A DNA stretch of 8,201 nt, from the NCBI GenBank assembly GCA_030613795.1, contig JAUWLG010000047.1, positions 1 to 8,201 on the forward strand. Direction: 5' to 3'. The notes beneath the pieces are model-generated. The model did not search any database and was not told the DNA's origin. It worked only from the letters and a program-made list of their open reading frames with translations. This DNA is from Helicobacteraceae bacterium (GTDB lineage: Bacteria; Campylobacterota; Campylobacteria; Campylobacterales; Sulfurimonadaceae). Below, in pieces: positions 1-5,256 of this stretch. Made by a program: the position numbers and the translations under genes. Position 1 is the stretch's first letter, and every line of letters starts with the position of its first letter.

Positions 1-154
1 GATTACTACTTTAGAGATTGAATATCAACGTCTAAAGAACAGCGTCTCTTTCTTTTTCATCAAGGTTTGCTTTCTGGCAAGGCAGAAAGAAAAAGTTGAG
101 CCTATCACTCTTAAAGATACTAGGAAGTATAAAATGTCAAAGTGTCTCTCTTTT

Positions 155-321
155 TATAAGGTCTACGCCGTCGGTACTTTGTACATCGACTTTGTTTCCG
201 AACCTATAAAAGCCAAGCAGTTGGCTTTTACTTTACGGTTCTCATCTCTGACGTGACAGAGAAAATAAAGAGCTAAAGCTCAATGCAGGGTGGCACTAAA
301 TGCCACATCGTAAAAGTTCGG
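155..321. ncRNA. Candidate structured RNA or stem-loop-rich intergenic segment (unidentified)
   Basis: Seen: consecutive inverted repeats, namely a stem at 170-177/181-190 (triloop, 2-nt bulge), a perfect 10-bp stem 207-216/221-230 with GCAG loop, a 6-bp stem 245-250/257-262, a 4-bp GAGC/GCTC stem 270-273/278-281 and a 6-bp stem GTGGCA/TGCCAC 290-295/301-306. CCGAAC at 198-203 is complementary to GTTCGG at 316-321 and would close the last four into one multibranch domain. A competing outer pair, GAACC 200-204 with GGTTC 237-241, is also possible. I do not recognise a known family: there are no tmRNA, RNase P, SRP, riboswitch-core or group II intron domain V signatures. Strand is undetermined because stems read the same on both. 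It could be a real RNA, a clustered set of terminators, or chance pairing in AT-rich DNA. Confidence 0.3.
207..230. terminator. Possible bidirectional Rho-independent terminator in the leader region
   Basis: A perfect 10-bp stem (TAAAAGCCAA / TTGGCTTTTA) surrounds a GCAG tetraloop. The A-run on the left arm and T-run on the right arm, followed by CTTT at 231-234, give the look of an intrinsic terminator usable from either side. It could end a transcript entering from the left edge. The T-tract is short (four T), and the hairpin could instead be one arm of the larger structured segment at 155-321. Confidence 0.4.
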
Positions 322-351
322 TAAATCATGGTTTTAATTTAGAGGGAACTC

Positions 352-421
352 ATGTTCAATACAATGAAACTATAGCTATATTATGAGGTGAATATGTAGA
401 TATCTATCATTGTTGAAACAT
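352..421. repeat. Long imperfect inverted repeat containing two 10-bp palindromes
   Basis: The outer arms pair as TTCAA 355-359 with TTGAA 413-417 and CAATGA 362-367 with TCATTG 407-412, separated by a 2-nt bulge at 360-361, with further weak pairing out to 352 and 421. Between the arms lie two perfect palindromes, TATAGCTATA (371-380) and TAGATATCTA (397-406). There is no coding frame here. The arrangement could be a protein-binding region, a cruciform-forming sequence, or the remnant of a small mobile element; nothing in the sequence decides between these. Confidence 0.45.
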
Positions 422-431
422 CAATTTATAG

Positions 432-462
432 TTAGCTTGGAATCCTCAAAAATCCAAGCTAA
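432..462. terminator. Perfect 10-bp stem-loop upstream of clpS, possible weak terminator
   Basis: TTAGCTTGGA at 432-441 is perfectly complementary to TCCAAGCTAA at 453-462, with an 11-nt loop. It sits 70 nt before the clpS start. The bases after it (TCGTACCC) are not T-rich, so intrinsic termination would be weak on the + strand, and the minus-strand side is no better. It may separate the leader region from the clpS operon or act as a leader structure if transcription begins upstream. Confidence 0.35.
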
Positions 463-532
463 TCGTACCCTTTAAGCAAAACAATACCCAAACATTGATA
501 CATTCTCTATATCTATAAAATTAGGAAAATTT

Positions 533-826
533 TTGAGTACTAAACATGAATTAGAGGGTGAACTATCCGTTAGAGAGCCTAAACAATATCTTGTCTACTT
601 GCTAAATGACGATTACACTTCAATGGACTTTGTGATCGATGTATTGATGAACATCTTTCATAAAAACTATCAAGAGGCTGAACAGATCATGCTGGATGTT
701 CATAAAAAAGATCGTGGTATTTGCGGGGTCTTTACTTGTGAGGTCGCTGAGACGAAGGTAATGCAGGTGAGTAAACTTTCTCGTGAACAGGGTTTTCCGC
801 TTAAAGCAACAATGGAGGAGGCGTAA
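533..826 (+). CDS. clpS: ClpS, ATP-dependent Clp protease adaptor (N-recognin)
   Basis: A cytoplasmic adaptor that binds proteins with destabilising N-terminal residues (Leu, Phe, Tyr, Trp) and hands them to ClpA-ClpP. The 97-residue product is close to the usual family size, with a short flexible N-tail (about 1-15) then the ClpS fold. Residues that line the N-degron pocket in E. coli ClpS are visible at a constant offset of nine: N25, D26, D27, T29, M31, V34, M53, H57 and L90. The C-terminal segment carries CGVFTCEVAETK, typical of the family. The start is TTG at 533, preceded by AGGA at 523-526 (spacing about 6); no ATG or GTG keeps the NDD motif in a sensible position. Its stop (824-826) lies one base before the clpA ATG, so the two are co-translated. 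Identification is firm; the TTG start is likely but inferred. Confidence 0.97.
   Translation: MSTKHELEGELSVREPKQYLVYLLNDDYTSMDFVIDVLMNIFHKNYQEAEQIMLDVHKKDRGICGVFTCEVAETKVMQVSKLSREQGFPLKATMEEA
814..821 (+). promoter_or_regulatory. Strong Shine-Dalgarno that fixes the clpA start at 828
   Basis: GGAGGAGG lies inside the last codons of clpS, six bases before ATG 828. The clpA frame can be extended upstream to 783 in the DNA, but those extra residues are unlike ClpA, whereas the residues from 828 begin directly with the Clp N-domain. Confidence 0.8.
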
Positions 827-827
827 G

Positions 828-3011
828 ATGATCAGTGCAGAATTAAACAGTATTTTCCAAAAAGCGCTTATCTATGCAAAAGATCAGCGTCACGAATATC
901 TGACTATTGAACATGTGTTTTTTGCCTTATTGGGTTCAAAAGACGGTATTGCTATTATTAAAGAGTGTGGTGGTGATGTTGAGACAATGCGAGAGGCGGT
1001 AGCAACCTATCTGAGTGAGACGATGCAATCTCTTCCGGAAGATGTCAACCAAGAGCCCTTTGAGACGGTAGCCCTTTCGCGTATGATCGACAAAATGATC
1101 AAGCATATTCAAAGTGCGCAAAAAGAGCAGGCCGAAGTGGGTGACCTGATGGCGGCTGTGTTTGAAGAAGAGCACACCTTTGCCATTGCTCTTTTACAAG
1201 ACCAGGAGATCTCACGTGTGGATGTTTTAGAGGTGATCTCACATCAAGATGTTGATACGGCTACGACAACAGGTGATGAGACAGAGAGTTATCTCGACAA
1301 ATACACGATCAACTTAGTCGAGAAGGCTAAAGAGGGCAAGATCGACCCAGTGATCGGTCGTAAAGATGAGATCGAACGTGTTGTTCAGACGCTCTGCCGT
1401 CGTAAGAAAAACAATCCGCTGCTTGTCGGTGAACCGGGTGTCGGTAAGACGGCTATTGCTGAAGGTCTGGCACTGCGTATCAGTGAAGATGATGTACCTG
1501 CGATCTTGCATGCTGCTCCGATCTTTGCGCTTGACCTTTCTGCCATGCTTGCGGGAACAAAATACCGCGGGGATTTTGAGAAACGTCTTAAGGGTGTGAT
1601 CGATGAGCTGAAGGTGAGTAAAGATGCCATTCTATTCATCGATGAGATCCACACTCTTGTAGGTGCCGGTGCGGTCAGTGGCGGCAGTATGGATGCTTCC
1701 AACCAACTCAAACCTGCGCTTGCCTCGGGCGAACTTAAATGTATGGGTGCAACAACCTTTGCTGAGCATAGAAATGCCTTTGAAAAAGATCGTGCACTCA
1801 GTCGTCGTTTTGCCCGTATTGATGTGGATGAACCATCACTCAAAGACAGTGTCCTTATATTAAAAGGTCTGCGTTCTAAATATGAAGAACACCATGGCAT
1901 TAAGTACACGGACAAAGCACTCGTAGCGGCAGTAGAACTCTCTAAAAAGTACATCAGCGATCGGTTTTTACCGGATGTTGCTATTGACCTTATTGATGAA
2001 GCGGGGGCCTCGTTTCATCTGAGTAAGAAAAAACGCCAAACTGTGACACCGCACGACATTGAGAAAGTGATCTCTAAGATCACCGGTGTACCGACATCAC
2101 GTATGACAGAAGATGACACAACGAGACTTGAGACTCTCGAAGCAGATCTTAAAAAACGTGTTATCGGTCAGGACTTAGCGGTTGAGAAGGTGGCGCTTGC
2201 CATCAAACGTTCACGTGCCGGGCTGAATGCCGGTGAAAAACCAATCGGTTCATTCCTCTTTTCTGGACCGACAGGTGTCGGTAAGACCGAACTGGCAAAA
2301 TCATTAGCGGATGAGATGGGTATCCACTTTGAGCGCTTTGACATGAGTGAGTATATGGAGAAACATGCTCTCTCTCGCCTAGTCGGTGCGCCTCCTGGTT
2401 ATGTGGGGTATGAACAAGGTGGTCTGCTTACTGAAGCCATTCGCAAACATCCATATACAGTGCTGCTTCTTGATGAGATTGAAAAAGCACACCCTGACCT
2501 GGTCAACATCTTGCTTCAGGTGATGGACAATGCAACCTTAACGGACAACAATGGGTACAAGGCCAACTTTAAAAATGTGGTCTTGATCATGACCTCTAAT
2601 GTTGGGGCACAAGCAGCAAGTGTTATGGGCTTTAAGGCTGATCAGGCACTCTCTCGCGGTGAAGAACTCAAAGCCTTCTTTACACCGGAGTTTAGAAATA
2701 GACTTGATGCGGTTATTGAGTTTGTGCCGCTTGAGATCGAAGTGGTGGAAGAGATCGTTGGCAAGTTTATTGCTGAACTTAATGCGCAGCTCTCCAAGAA
2801 AAAAGTGGTTGTAGAGATCAGTGAAAGAGCACGCGGTTACTTAGCTGAGATGGGGTATGACATCGCAATGGGTGCCCGTCCGCTTGCACGTGTGATTCAA
2901 GAGAAGATCAAAGACAGACTTACCGATGAGATACTGTTTGGTTCGCTTAAACATGGTGGTAAGGTTAGGGTTGATTATGATGACTCTTTGACGTTTGACT
3001 TCAGTGAATGA
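828..3011 (+). CDS. clpA: ClpA, ATP-dependent Clp protease ATP-binding subunit
   Basis: A hexameric AAA+ unfoldase that threads substrates into ClpP; with ClpS it degrades N-degron proteins. It has 727 residues, near the usual class I Clp length. Domains: Clp N-domain (about 1-145), a short linker, D1 with Walker A GEPGVGKT (201-208) and Walker B acidic pair D272-E273 in FIDEIHTLVGAG, and D2 with Walker A GPTGVGKT (480-487), Walker B D549-E550 in LLLDEIEKAHPD, sensor-1 TSN (589-591) and sensor-2 GARPL (682-686). No long middle coiled coil is present between D1 and D2, which argues for ClpA rather than ClpB or ClpC. The expected ClpP-docking tripeptide position before FFTPEFRNRLD reads MGF (600-602) rather than the IGL of E. 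coli ClpA. The 3' end overlaps aat by four bases (ATGA). Assignment is firm. Confidence 0.98.
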   Translation: MISAELNSIFQKALIYAKDQRHEYLTIEHVFFALLGSKDGIAIIKECGGDVETMREAVATYLSETMQSLPEDVNQEPFETVALSRMIDKMIKHIQSAQKEQAEVGDLMAAVFEEEHTFAIALLQDQEISRVDVLEVISHQDVDTATTTGDETESYLDKYTINLVEKAKEGKIDPVIGRKDEIERVVQTLCRRKKNNPLLVGEPGVGKTAIAEGLALRISEDDVPAILHAAPIFALDLSAMLAGTKYRGDFEKRLKGVIDELKVSKDAILFIDEIHTLVGAGAVSGGSMDASNQLKPALASGELKCMGATTFAEHRNAFEKDRALSRRFARIDVDEPSLKDSVLILKGLRSKYEEHHGIKYTDKALVAAVELSKKYISDRFLPDVAIDLIDEAGASFHLSKKKRQTVTPHDIEKVISKITGVPTSRMTEDDTTRLETLEADLKKRVIGQDLAVEKVALAIKRSRAGLNAGEKPIGSFLFSGPTGVGKTELAKSLADEMGIHFERFDMSEYMEKHALSRLVGAPPGYVGYEQGGLLTEAIRKHPYTVLLLDEIEKAHPDLVNILLQVMDNATLTDNNGYKANFKNVVLIMTSNVGAQAASVMGFKADQALSRGEELKAFFTPEFRNRLDAVIEFVPLEIEVVEEIVGKFIAELNAQLSKKKVVVEISERARGYLAEMGYDIAMGARPLARVIQEKIKDRLTDEILFGSLKHGGKVRVDYDDSLTFDFSE

Positions 3012-3682
3012 TCAAACAGCTCGATTATAATCTTAGTTTTCCTCATCCCAACGAAGCGAATGAGGACGGGATCGTTGCTTATGGCGGTGACCTAAGCCCA
3101 TCACGACTCTATCTGGCTTATAGAGAGGGGATTTTCCCCTGGTATGCCAAAGGTGATCCTATTCTCTGGTGGTCACCGGACCCTCGTCTTATTTTACATC
3201 TTGAAGATTTTAAACTTCGCAAGTCACTCCAAAAACGTATGAAACATTTTGAAGTACGTTTTGACACAGCATTCGAAGAAGTACTTAAAAGATGCTCGAG
3301 TGTCTATAGACCGGGGCAAGAAGGAACATGGCTGCAGCCTGACCTTATAGAGGCCATGACGGTTTTAAACGCTTTAGGCAGAGCGCACTCAGTCGAGGCC
3401 TATTATGAGGGTGAATTGGTGGGTGGACTTTATGGTGTTACTGTTGGGACAGTATTTTGCGGCGAATCGATGTTCGCAACAAAAAATGATGCCTCAAAAG
3501 TTGCTTTTGCCGTTTTGGTAGAGAAGTTGAAAGAGTGGGGATATGCCTTTATAGATGCTCAAGTACCGACAGATCATCTCAAATCTCTTGGTGCCATCGA
3601 AGTCTATCGCGACTACTTTCTACAACTGCTTTATGAAAACCGGGACAAAGAGGTCTCCGAAAATGCTTGGAAAGTCTATTAA
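3008..3682 (+). CDS. aat: Aat, leucyl/phenylalanyl-tRNA--protein transferase
   Basis: A cytoplasmic aminoacyl-tRNA transferase (GNAT-like fold) that adds Leu or Phe from charged tRNA to the N-terminus of proteins starting with Arg or Lys, creating the degron read by ClpS. The 224 residues are close to the E. coli protein (about 234). Diagnostic motifs are AYGGDLS (24-30), YREGIFPWY (38-46), WWSPDPR (54-60), GTWLQPDLIEAM, AHSVEAY, and CGESMF containing Glu153. Asp183 lies in FIDAQV, followed by HLKSLGA. Glu153 and Asp183 correspond by constant offset to E. coli Glu156 and Asp186, implicated in catalysis. The start ATG overlaps the clpA stop with no strong Shine-Dalgarno, which suggests translational coupling. 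Its placement directly behind clpS-clpA puts the writer, reader and unfoldase of the bacterial N-degron pathway in one transcript. Firm. Confidence 0.97.
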   Translation: MIKQLDYNLSFPHPNEANEDGIVAYGGDLSPSRLYLAYREGIFPWYAKGDPILWWSPDPRLILHLEDFKLRKSLQKRMKHFEVRFDTAFEEVLKRCSSVYRPGQEGTWLQPDLIEAMTVLNALGRAHSVEAYYEGELVGGLYGVTVGTVFCGESMFATKNDASKVAFAVLVEKLKEWGYAFIDAQVPTDHLKSLGAIEVYRDYFLQLLYENRDKEVSENAWKVY

Positions 3683-3702
3683 ACACTAACTTAACGAGGC
3701 TG

Positions 3703-3711
3703 TGCTAAACT
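3703..3711 (+). promoter_or_regulatory. Weak candidate extended -10 upstream of the ACP gene
   Basis: TG at 3703-3704, then TAAACT at 3706-3711, resembles an extended -10 element. It would start transcription about 20 bases before ATG 3740 inside the 57-nt gap after aat. No convincing -35 is seen. The ACP gene could equally be read through from the clpS-clpA-aat operon. Confidence 0.2.
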
Positions 3712-3739
3712 ACAACAATTAAAAATAATAGGGTACAAA

Positions 3740-3997
3740 ATGGTAACTACCGACGTTTTAAAAGAGAAGATCATTGAAGGTTTAAACCTGGAAGATATTG
3801 ATGCAAGTGAGATCGGTGATACTGATCCACTTTTTGGCGATGATGGTCTAGGTCTTGACTCTGTAGATGCTATTGAATTGACACTGGTCATTGAAAAAGA
3901 GTTTGGTGTGAAGGTGACGAATATTGCAGACGCTGAGACGATTTTTGCTACAGCTGAGTCTCTTTGCAACTTTATAAATGAGCAGCAAAACGCATAA
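3740..3997 (+). CDS. Acyl carrier protein (aryl-polyene/DAR-type)
   Basis: A small acidic protein of 85 residues that would carry acyl chains on a phosphopantetheine arm. The attachment motif GLGLDSVDAIEL is clear, with Ser41 as the modified residue; the family helix continues as VIEKEFGVKV. The form (LNLEDI near residue 15, then an LFGDDGLGLDSVDA block) is more like ACPs of aryl-polyene and dialkylresorcinol clusters than the housekeeping AcpP, which normally has GADSLDTVEL. This is family recall, not a search. The start ATG is preceded by TAGGG at 3729-3733 (spacing 6). It lies 57 nt after aat on the same strand and is followed by a strong convergent terminator. Its likely partners are the darA/darB-like genes at 5257-7328. 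ACP identity is firm; pathway assignment is inferred from the neighbourhood. Confidence 0.92.
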   Translation: MVTTDVLKEKIIEGLNLEDIDASEIGDTDPLFGDDGLGLDSVDAIELTLVIEKEFGVKVTNIADAETIFATAESLCNFINEQQNA

Positions 3998-4011
3998 TCT
4001 ATAGAGTTTTT

Positions 4012-4041
4012 AGTTAAAGGGAGAGCGCTCTCTCTTTAACT
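4012..4041. terminator. Bidirectional terminator between the ACP gene and the methyltransferase
   Basis: A 15-base arm (4012-4026, AGTTAAAGGGAGAGC) pairs with 4027-4041 (GCTCTCTCTTTAACT) with one G-T wobble; the centre GAGAGCGCTCTC is a perfect palindrome, so the real loop is about four bases. It is followed on the + strand by pyrimidine-rich CTTTCTCTT and sits between two convergent genes. The last codons and the stop of the minus-strand methyltransferase (4036-4038) lie inside the right arm, so the structure is partly coding. Confidence 0.7.
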
Positions 4042-4884
4042 CTTTCTCTTACACGAGGTCATTGTATGACCGAATCCTAATCTATCGATCTCTTCATCCA
4101 CTTCTAATCCGGCAGCTTCAATATATTTATGCATATCTTCAGCACTGTACATCTTACTCGTACCGTTGGCTAAAGCAGTAAAATAGGGTGAACAGTTGAT
4201 GAGGATGTAGGCACCGATCTCATGTTGTTGACGGTCCCAATACGGCTCGATGATATGGATACGCCCATCTTCGCTCAAGGCCTCTTTTGCACGCTGCAAG
4301 ATGGCGATGATATCTTCGGGTGGAAAGCAGTCTAAAAATTGACTCATCCAGACGACATCAAAATCTTTTGGAAAAGGTATTGAGTGGTCAAGCAGGTCCA
4401 TAACCTCACCATGTACTCTATCTTTTACACCGGCTTCCTCAGCGTTTTGGAAGGCAGTTTGTATCTGCAGAGGATGGTCACAGATGGTGACATTGGTCTC
4501 TTCTGAGGCTGAGGTGATCGCGATGGCCCACTTACCCGTGTTCCCGCCGATATCGAGGATCTTTTTTGGTTTACGTTCTGCCATCAGATCGACCAAGGTC
4601 TTAAAGGCTGAGTCTGAGTAGAAGTGGTCATAACCAAACCAGCTCTCTCTTGTCTTTTCAGGAAGCTCTGTCAGGTAAGGGTAGATCGTCTCCCAATCTT
4701 TGTTAAAAAACTTTTGCAGACCGGCTGGACGATTTTCTTTAATGGAGTCACCCAGTTCATTGATCCCAAAGTAGTTGACATCTCGAGTGTAGTTGAAGTT
4801 CGCATTTGTCATCTCATCATAAGCGAGGAAAAAACCGATACGTGTGATGAAGTAACGGTTATCTTCAAGTTTCATCGCACCCAT
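4036..4884 (-). CDS. C-terminal fragment of the methyltransferase (catalytic SAM domain)
   Basis: The 282 residues run from the first ATG after the premature stop, 24 bases downstream of it. The fragment holds the rest of the winged helix and the complete Rossmann domain, including the glycine-rich SAM motif DIGGNTGKW (111-119 in this fragment). A weak AGG lies about 7 bases before this ATG, so re-initiation after the short upstream fragment is conceivable. Without the N-terminal dimerisation helices, activity is doubtful. Confidence 0.6.
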   Translation of the reverse strand: MGAMKLEDNRYFITRIGFFLAYDEMTNANFNYTRDVNYFGINELGDSIKENRPAGLQKFFNKDWETIYPYLTELPEKTRESWFGYDHFYSDSAFKTLVDLMAERKPKKILDIGGNTGKWAIAITSASEETNVTICDHPLQIQTAFQNAEEAGVKDRVHGEVMDLLDHSIPFPKDFDVVWMSQFLDCFPPEDIIAILQRAKEALSEDGRIHIIEPYWDRQQHEIGAYILINCSPYFTALANGTSKMYSAEDMHKYIEAAGLEVDEEIDRLGFGHTMTSCKRKS

Positions 4885-4908
4885 GCTGAAACCTGATTCA
4901 CATAGTAC

Positions 4909-5106
4909 TTAGATACCGTATTCACTGATGTCAGTAGCAGCCATCAGCTCTTCGACAGTCATACCTGTTTTCTTGTTTTCGTGGAGCAGTTTGAGAATTC
5001 CCCAATCACGAAGAAGGTTGGCAACTTGGAAGATTATGGGAGCATGTGCAATCTTTTGTGCTTCCATTAAAGCGTCTAGTGAACTGAGTTTATCGGTATC
5101 AAACAT
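4909..5106 (-). CDS. N-terminal fragment of the methyltransferase (dimerisation domain)
   Basis: The 65 residues run from ATG 5106 to the premature TAA. They contain the helical dimerisation and start of the winged-helix segment typical of O-methyltransferases (FQVANLLRDWGILKLL, then MTVEELMAATDIS), ending at EYGI, where homologues run on into a helix. It has no SAM-binding site and would not act alone. A strong ribosome binding site and promoter precede it, so this peptide should be made if the locus is transcribed. Confidence 0.6.
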   Translation of the reverse strand: MFDTDKLSSLDALMEAQKIAHAPIIFQVANLLRDWGILKLLHENKKTGMTVEELMAATDISEYGI

Positions 5107-5136
5107 AGGTTTCCTTCGAGCATATTAATAACGGCC

Positions 5137-5165
5137 ATTATATTGGAGTTGTCCTCTTAAAATCC
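5137..5165 (-). promoter_or_regulatory. Candidate promoter for the methyltransferase
   Basis: On the minus strand a perfect TATAAT lies at 5142-5137, placing the start of transcription about 24 bases before ATG 5106. The hexamer 17 bases further upstream (GGATTT, 5165-5160) is a poor -35, which is common in Campylobacterota sigma-70 promoters. The -35 area overlaps the inverted repeat at 5162-5183. Confidence 0.5.
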
Positions 5166-5183
5166 TGAAAAGGATGTTGATCC
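5162..5183. promoter_or_regulatory. Inverted repeats in the divergent promoter region, possible operator
   Basis: ATCCT (5162-5166), AGGAT (5171-5175) and ATCC (5180-5183) form two overlapping inverted repeats sharing the middle arm. They lie between the methyltransferase promoter and the darA start, upstream of both likely transcription starts, so a DNA-level role is more likely than an RNA one. The regulator is unknown; the HTH-like protein encoded at 7331-7738 is one speculative candidate. Confidence 0.3.
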
Positions 5184-5222
5184 AATAGAACATTACTTAT
5201 TATTTTTTATGGGCATATAGGG

Positions 5223-5228
5223 TAAAAT
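5223..5228 (+). promoter_or_regulatory. Candidate -10 for the darA-darB operon
   Basis: TAAAAT lies about 30 bases before the darA start and is preceded by T-rich DNA (5197-5209), the usual replacement for a -35 in Campylobacterota. No second candidate in the 150-nt divergent gap is better. Confidence 0.35.
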
Positions 5229-5256
5229 ATTTTCTTAATTTACGGTAGATTTATGG

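Larger units (their letters stand above)
4036..5106 (-). pseudogene. Class I SAM-dependent (O-)methyltransferase, interrupted by an in-frame TAA at codon 66
   Basis: Read from ATG at 5106 this frame spans 356 sense codons and is a complete two-domain methyltransferase: an N-terminal winged-helix/dimerisation domain (about 1-110) and a Rossmann SAM domain with motif I ILDIGGNTGKW (D185 onwards), a later acidic loop ICDHP, and WMSQFLDCFPPED (about 253-265), where classical plant-type O-methyltransferases have the catalytic His region. The only fault is TAA at 4909-4911. The frame continues unbroken on the other side (VLCESGFSMG...), with no shift. The start has a good Shine-Dalgarno (AAGGAA) and a TATAAT box upstream. 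From memory, similar enzymes occur in flexirubin/DAR clusters, so it may methylate the aromatic product or its precursor. It could be a recent nonsense allele, a sequencing error, or a gene still expressed by read-through or restart at 4884. Confidence 0.85.

Noticed and set aside
155..330. tmRNA, RNase P RNA, SRP RNA or group II intron domain V
   Set aside because: No tmRNA tag frame or tRNA-like ends, no RNase P conserved core, no SRP tetraloop region; the GAACC/GGTTC hairpin lacks the AGC triad and the 34-nt size of domain V.
495..521. Sigma-70 promoter TTGATA/TAAAAT directly before clpS
   Set aside because: Spacing is only 15 and the implied start would fall after the Shine-Dalgarno, so it cannot serve the TTG start at 533 properly; the clpS promoter remains unplaced.
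783..827. Upstream extension of the clpA frame
   Set aside because: The extra residues overlap the end of clpS and do not resemble ClpA; GGAGGAGG at 814-821 and the N-domain fix the start at 828.
1385..1954. 189-codon open frame on the minus strand inside clpA
   Set aside because: It is antisense to conserved AAA+ motifs, its translation is low-complexity Ser/Ala-rich with no motif, and clpA is unambiguous here.
4885..4911. Frameshift or two independent genes as the reason for the split methyltransferase
   Set aside because: Translation across the gap stays in one frame and reads as homologous protein on both sides; only a stop codon intervenes, so a frameshift is excluded.
5162..5175. GAAA-tetraloop RNA hairpin
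   Set aside because: It lies upstream of both inferred transcription starts, so it is unlikely to be transcribed; kept only as a possible DNA operator.
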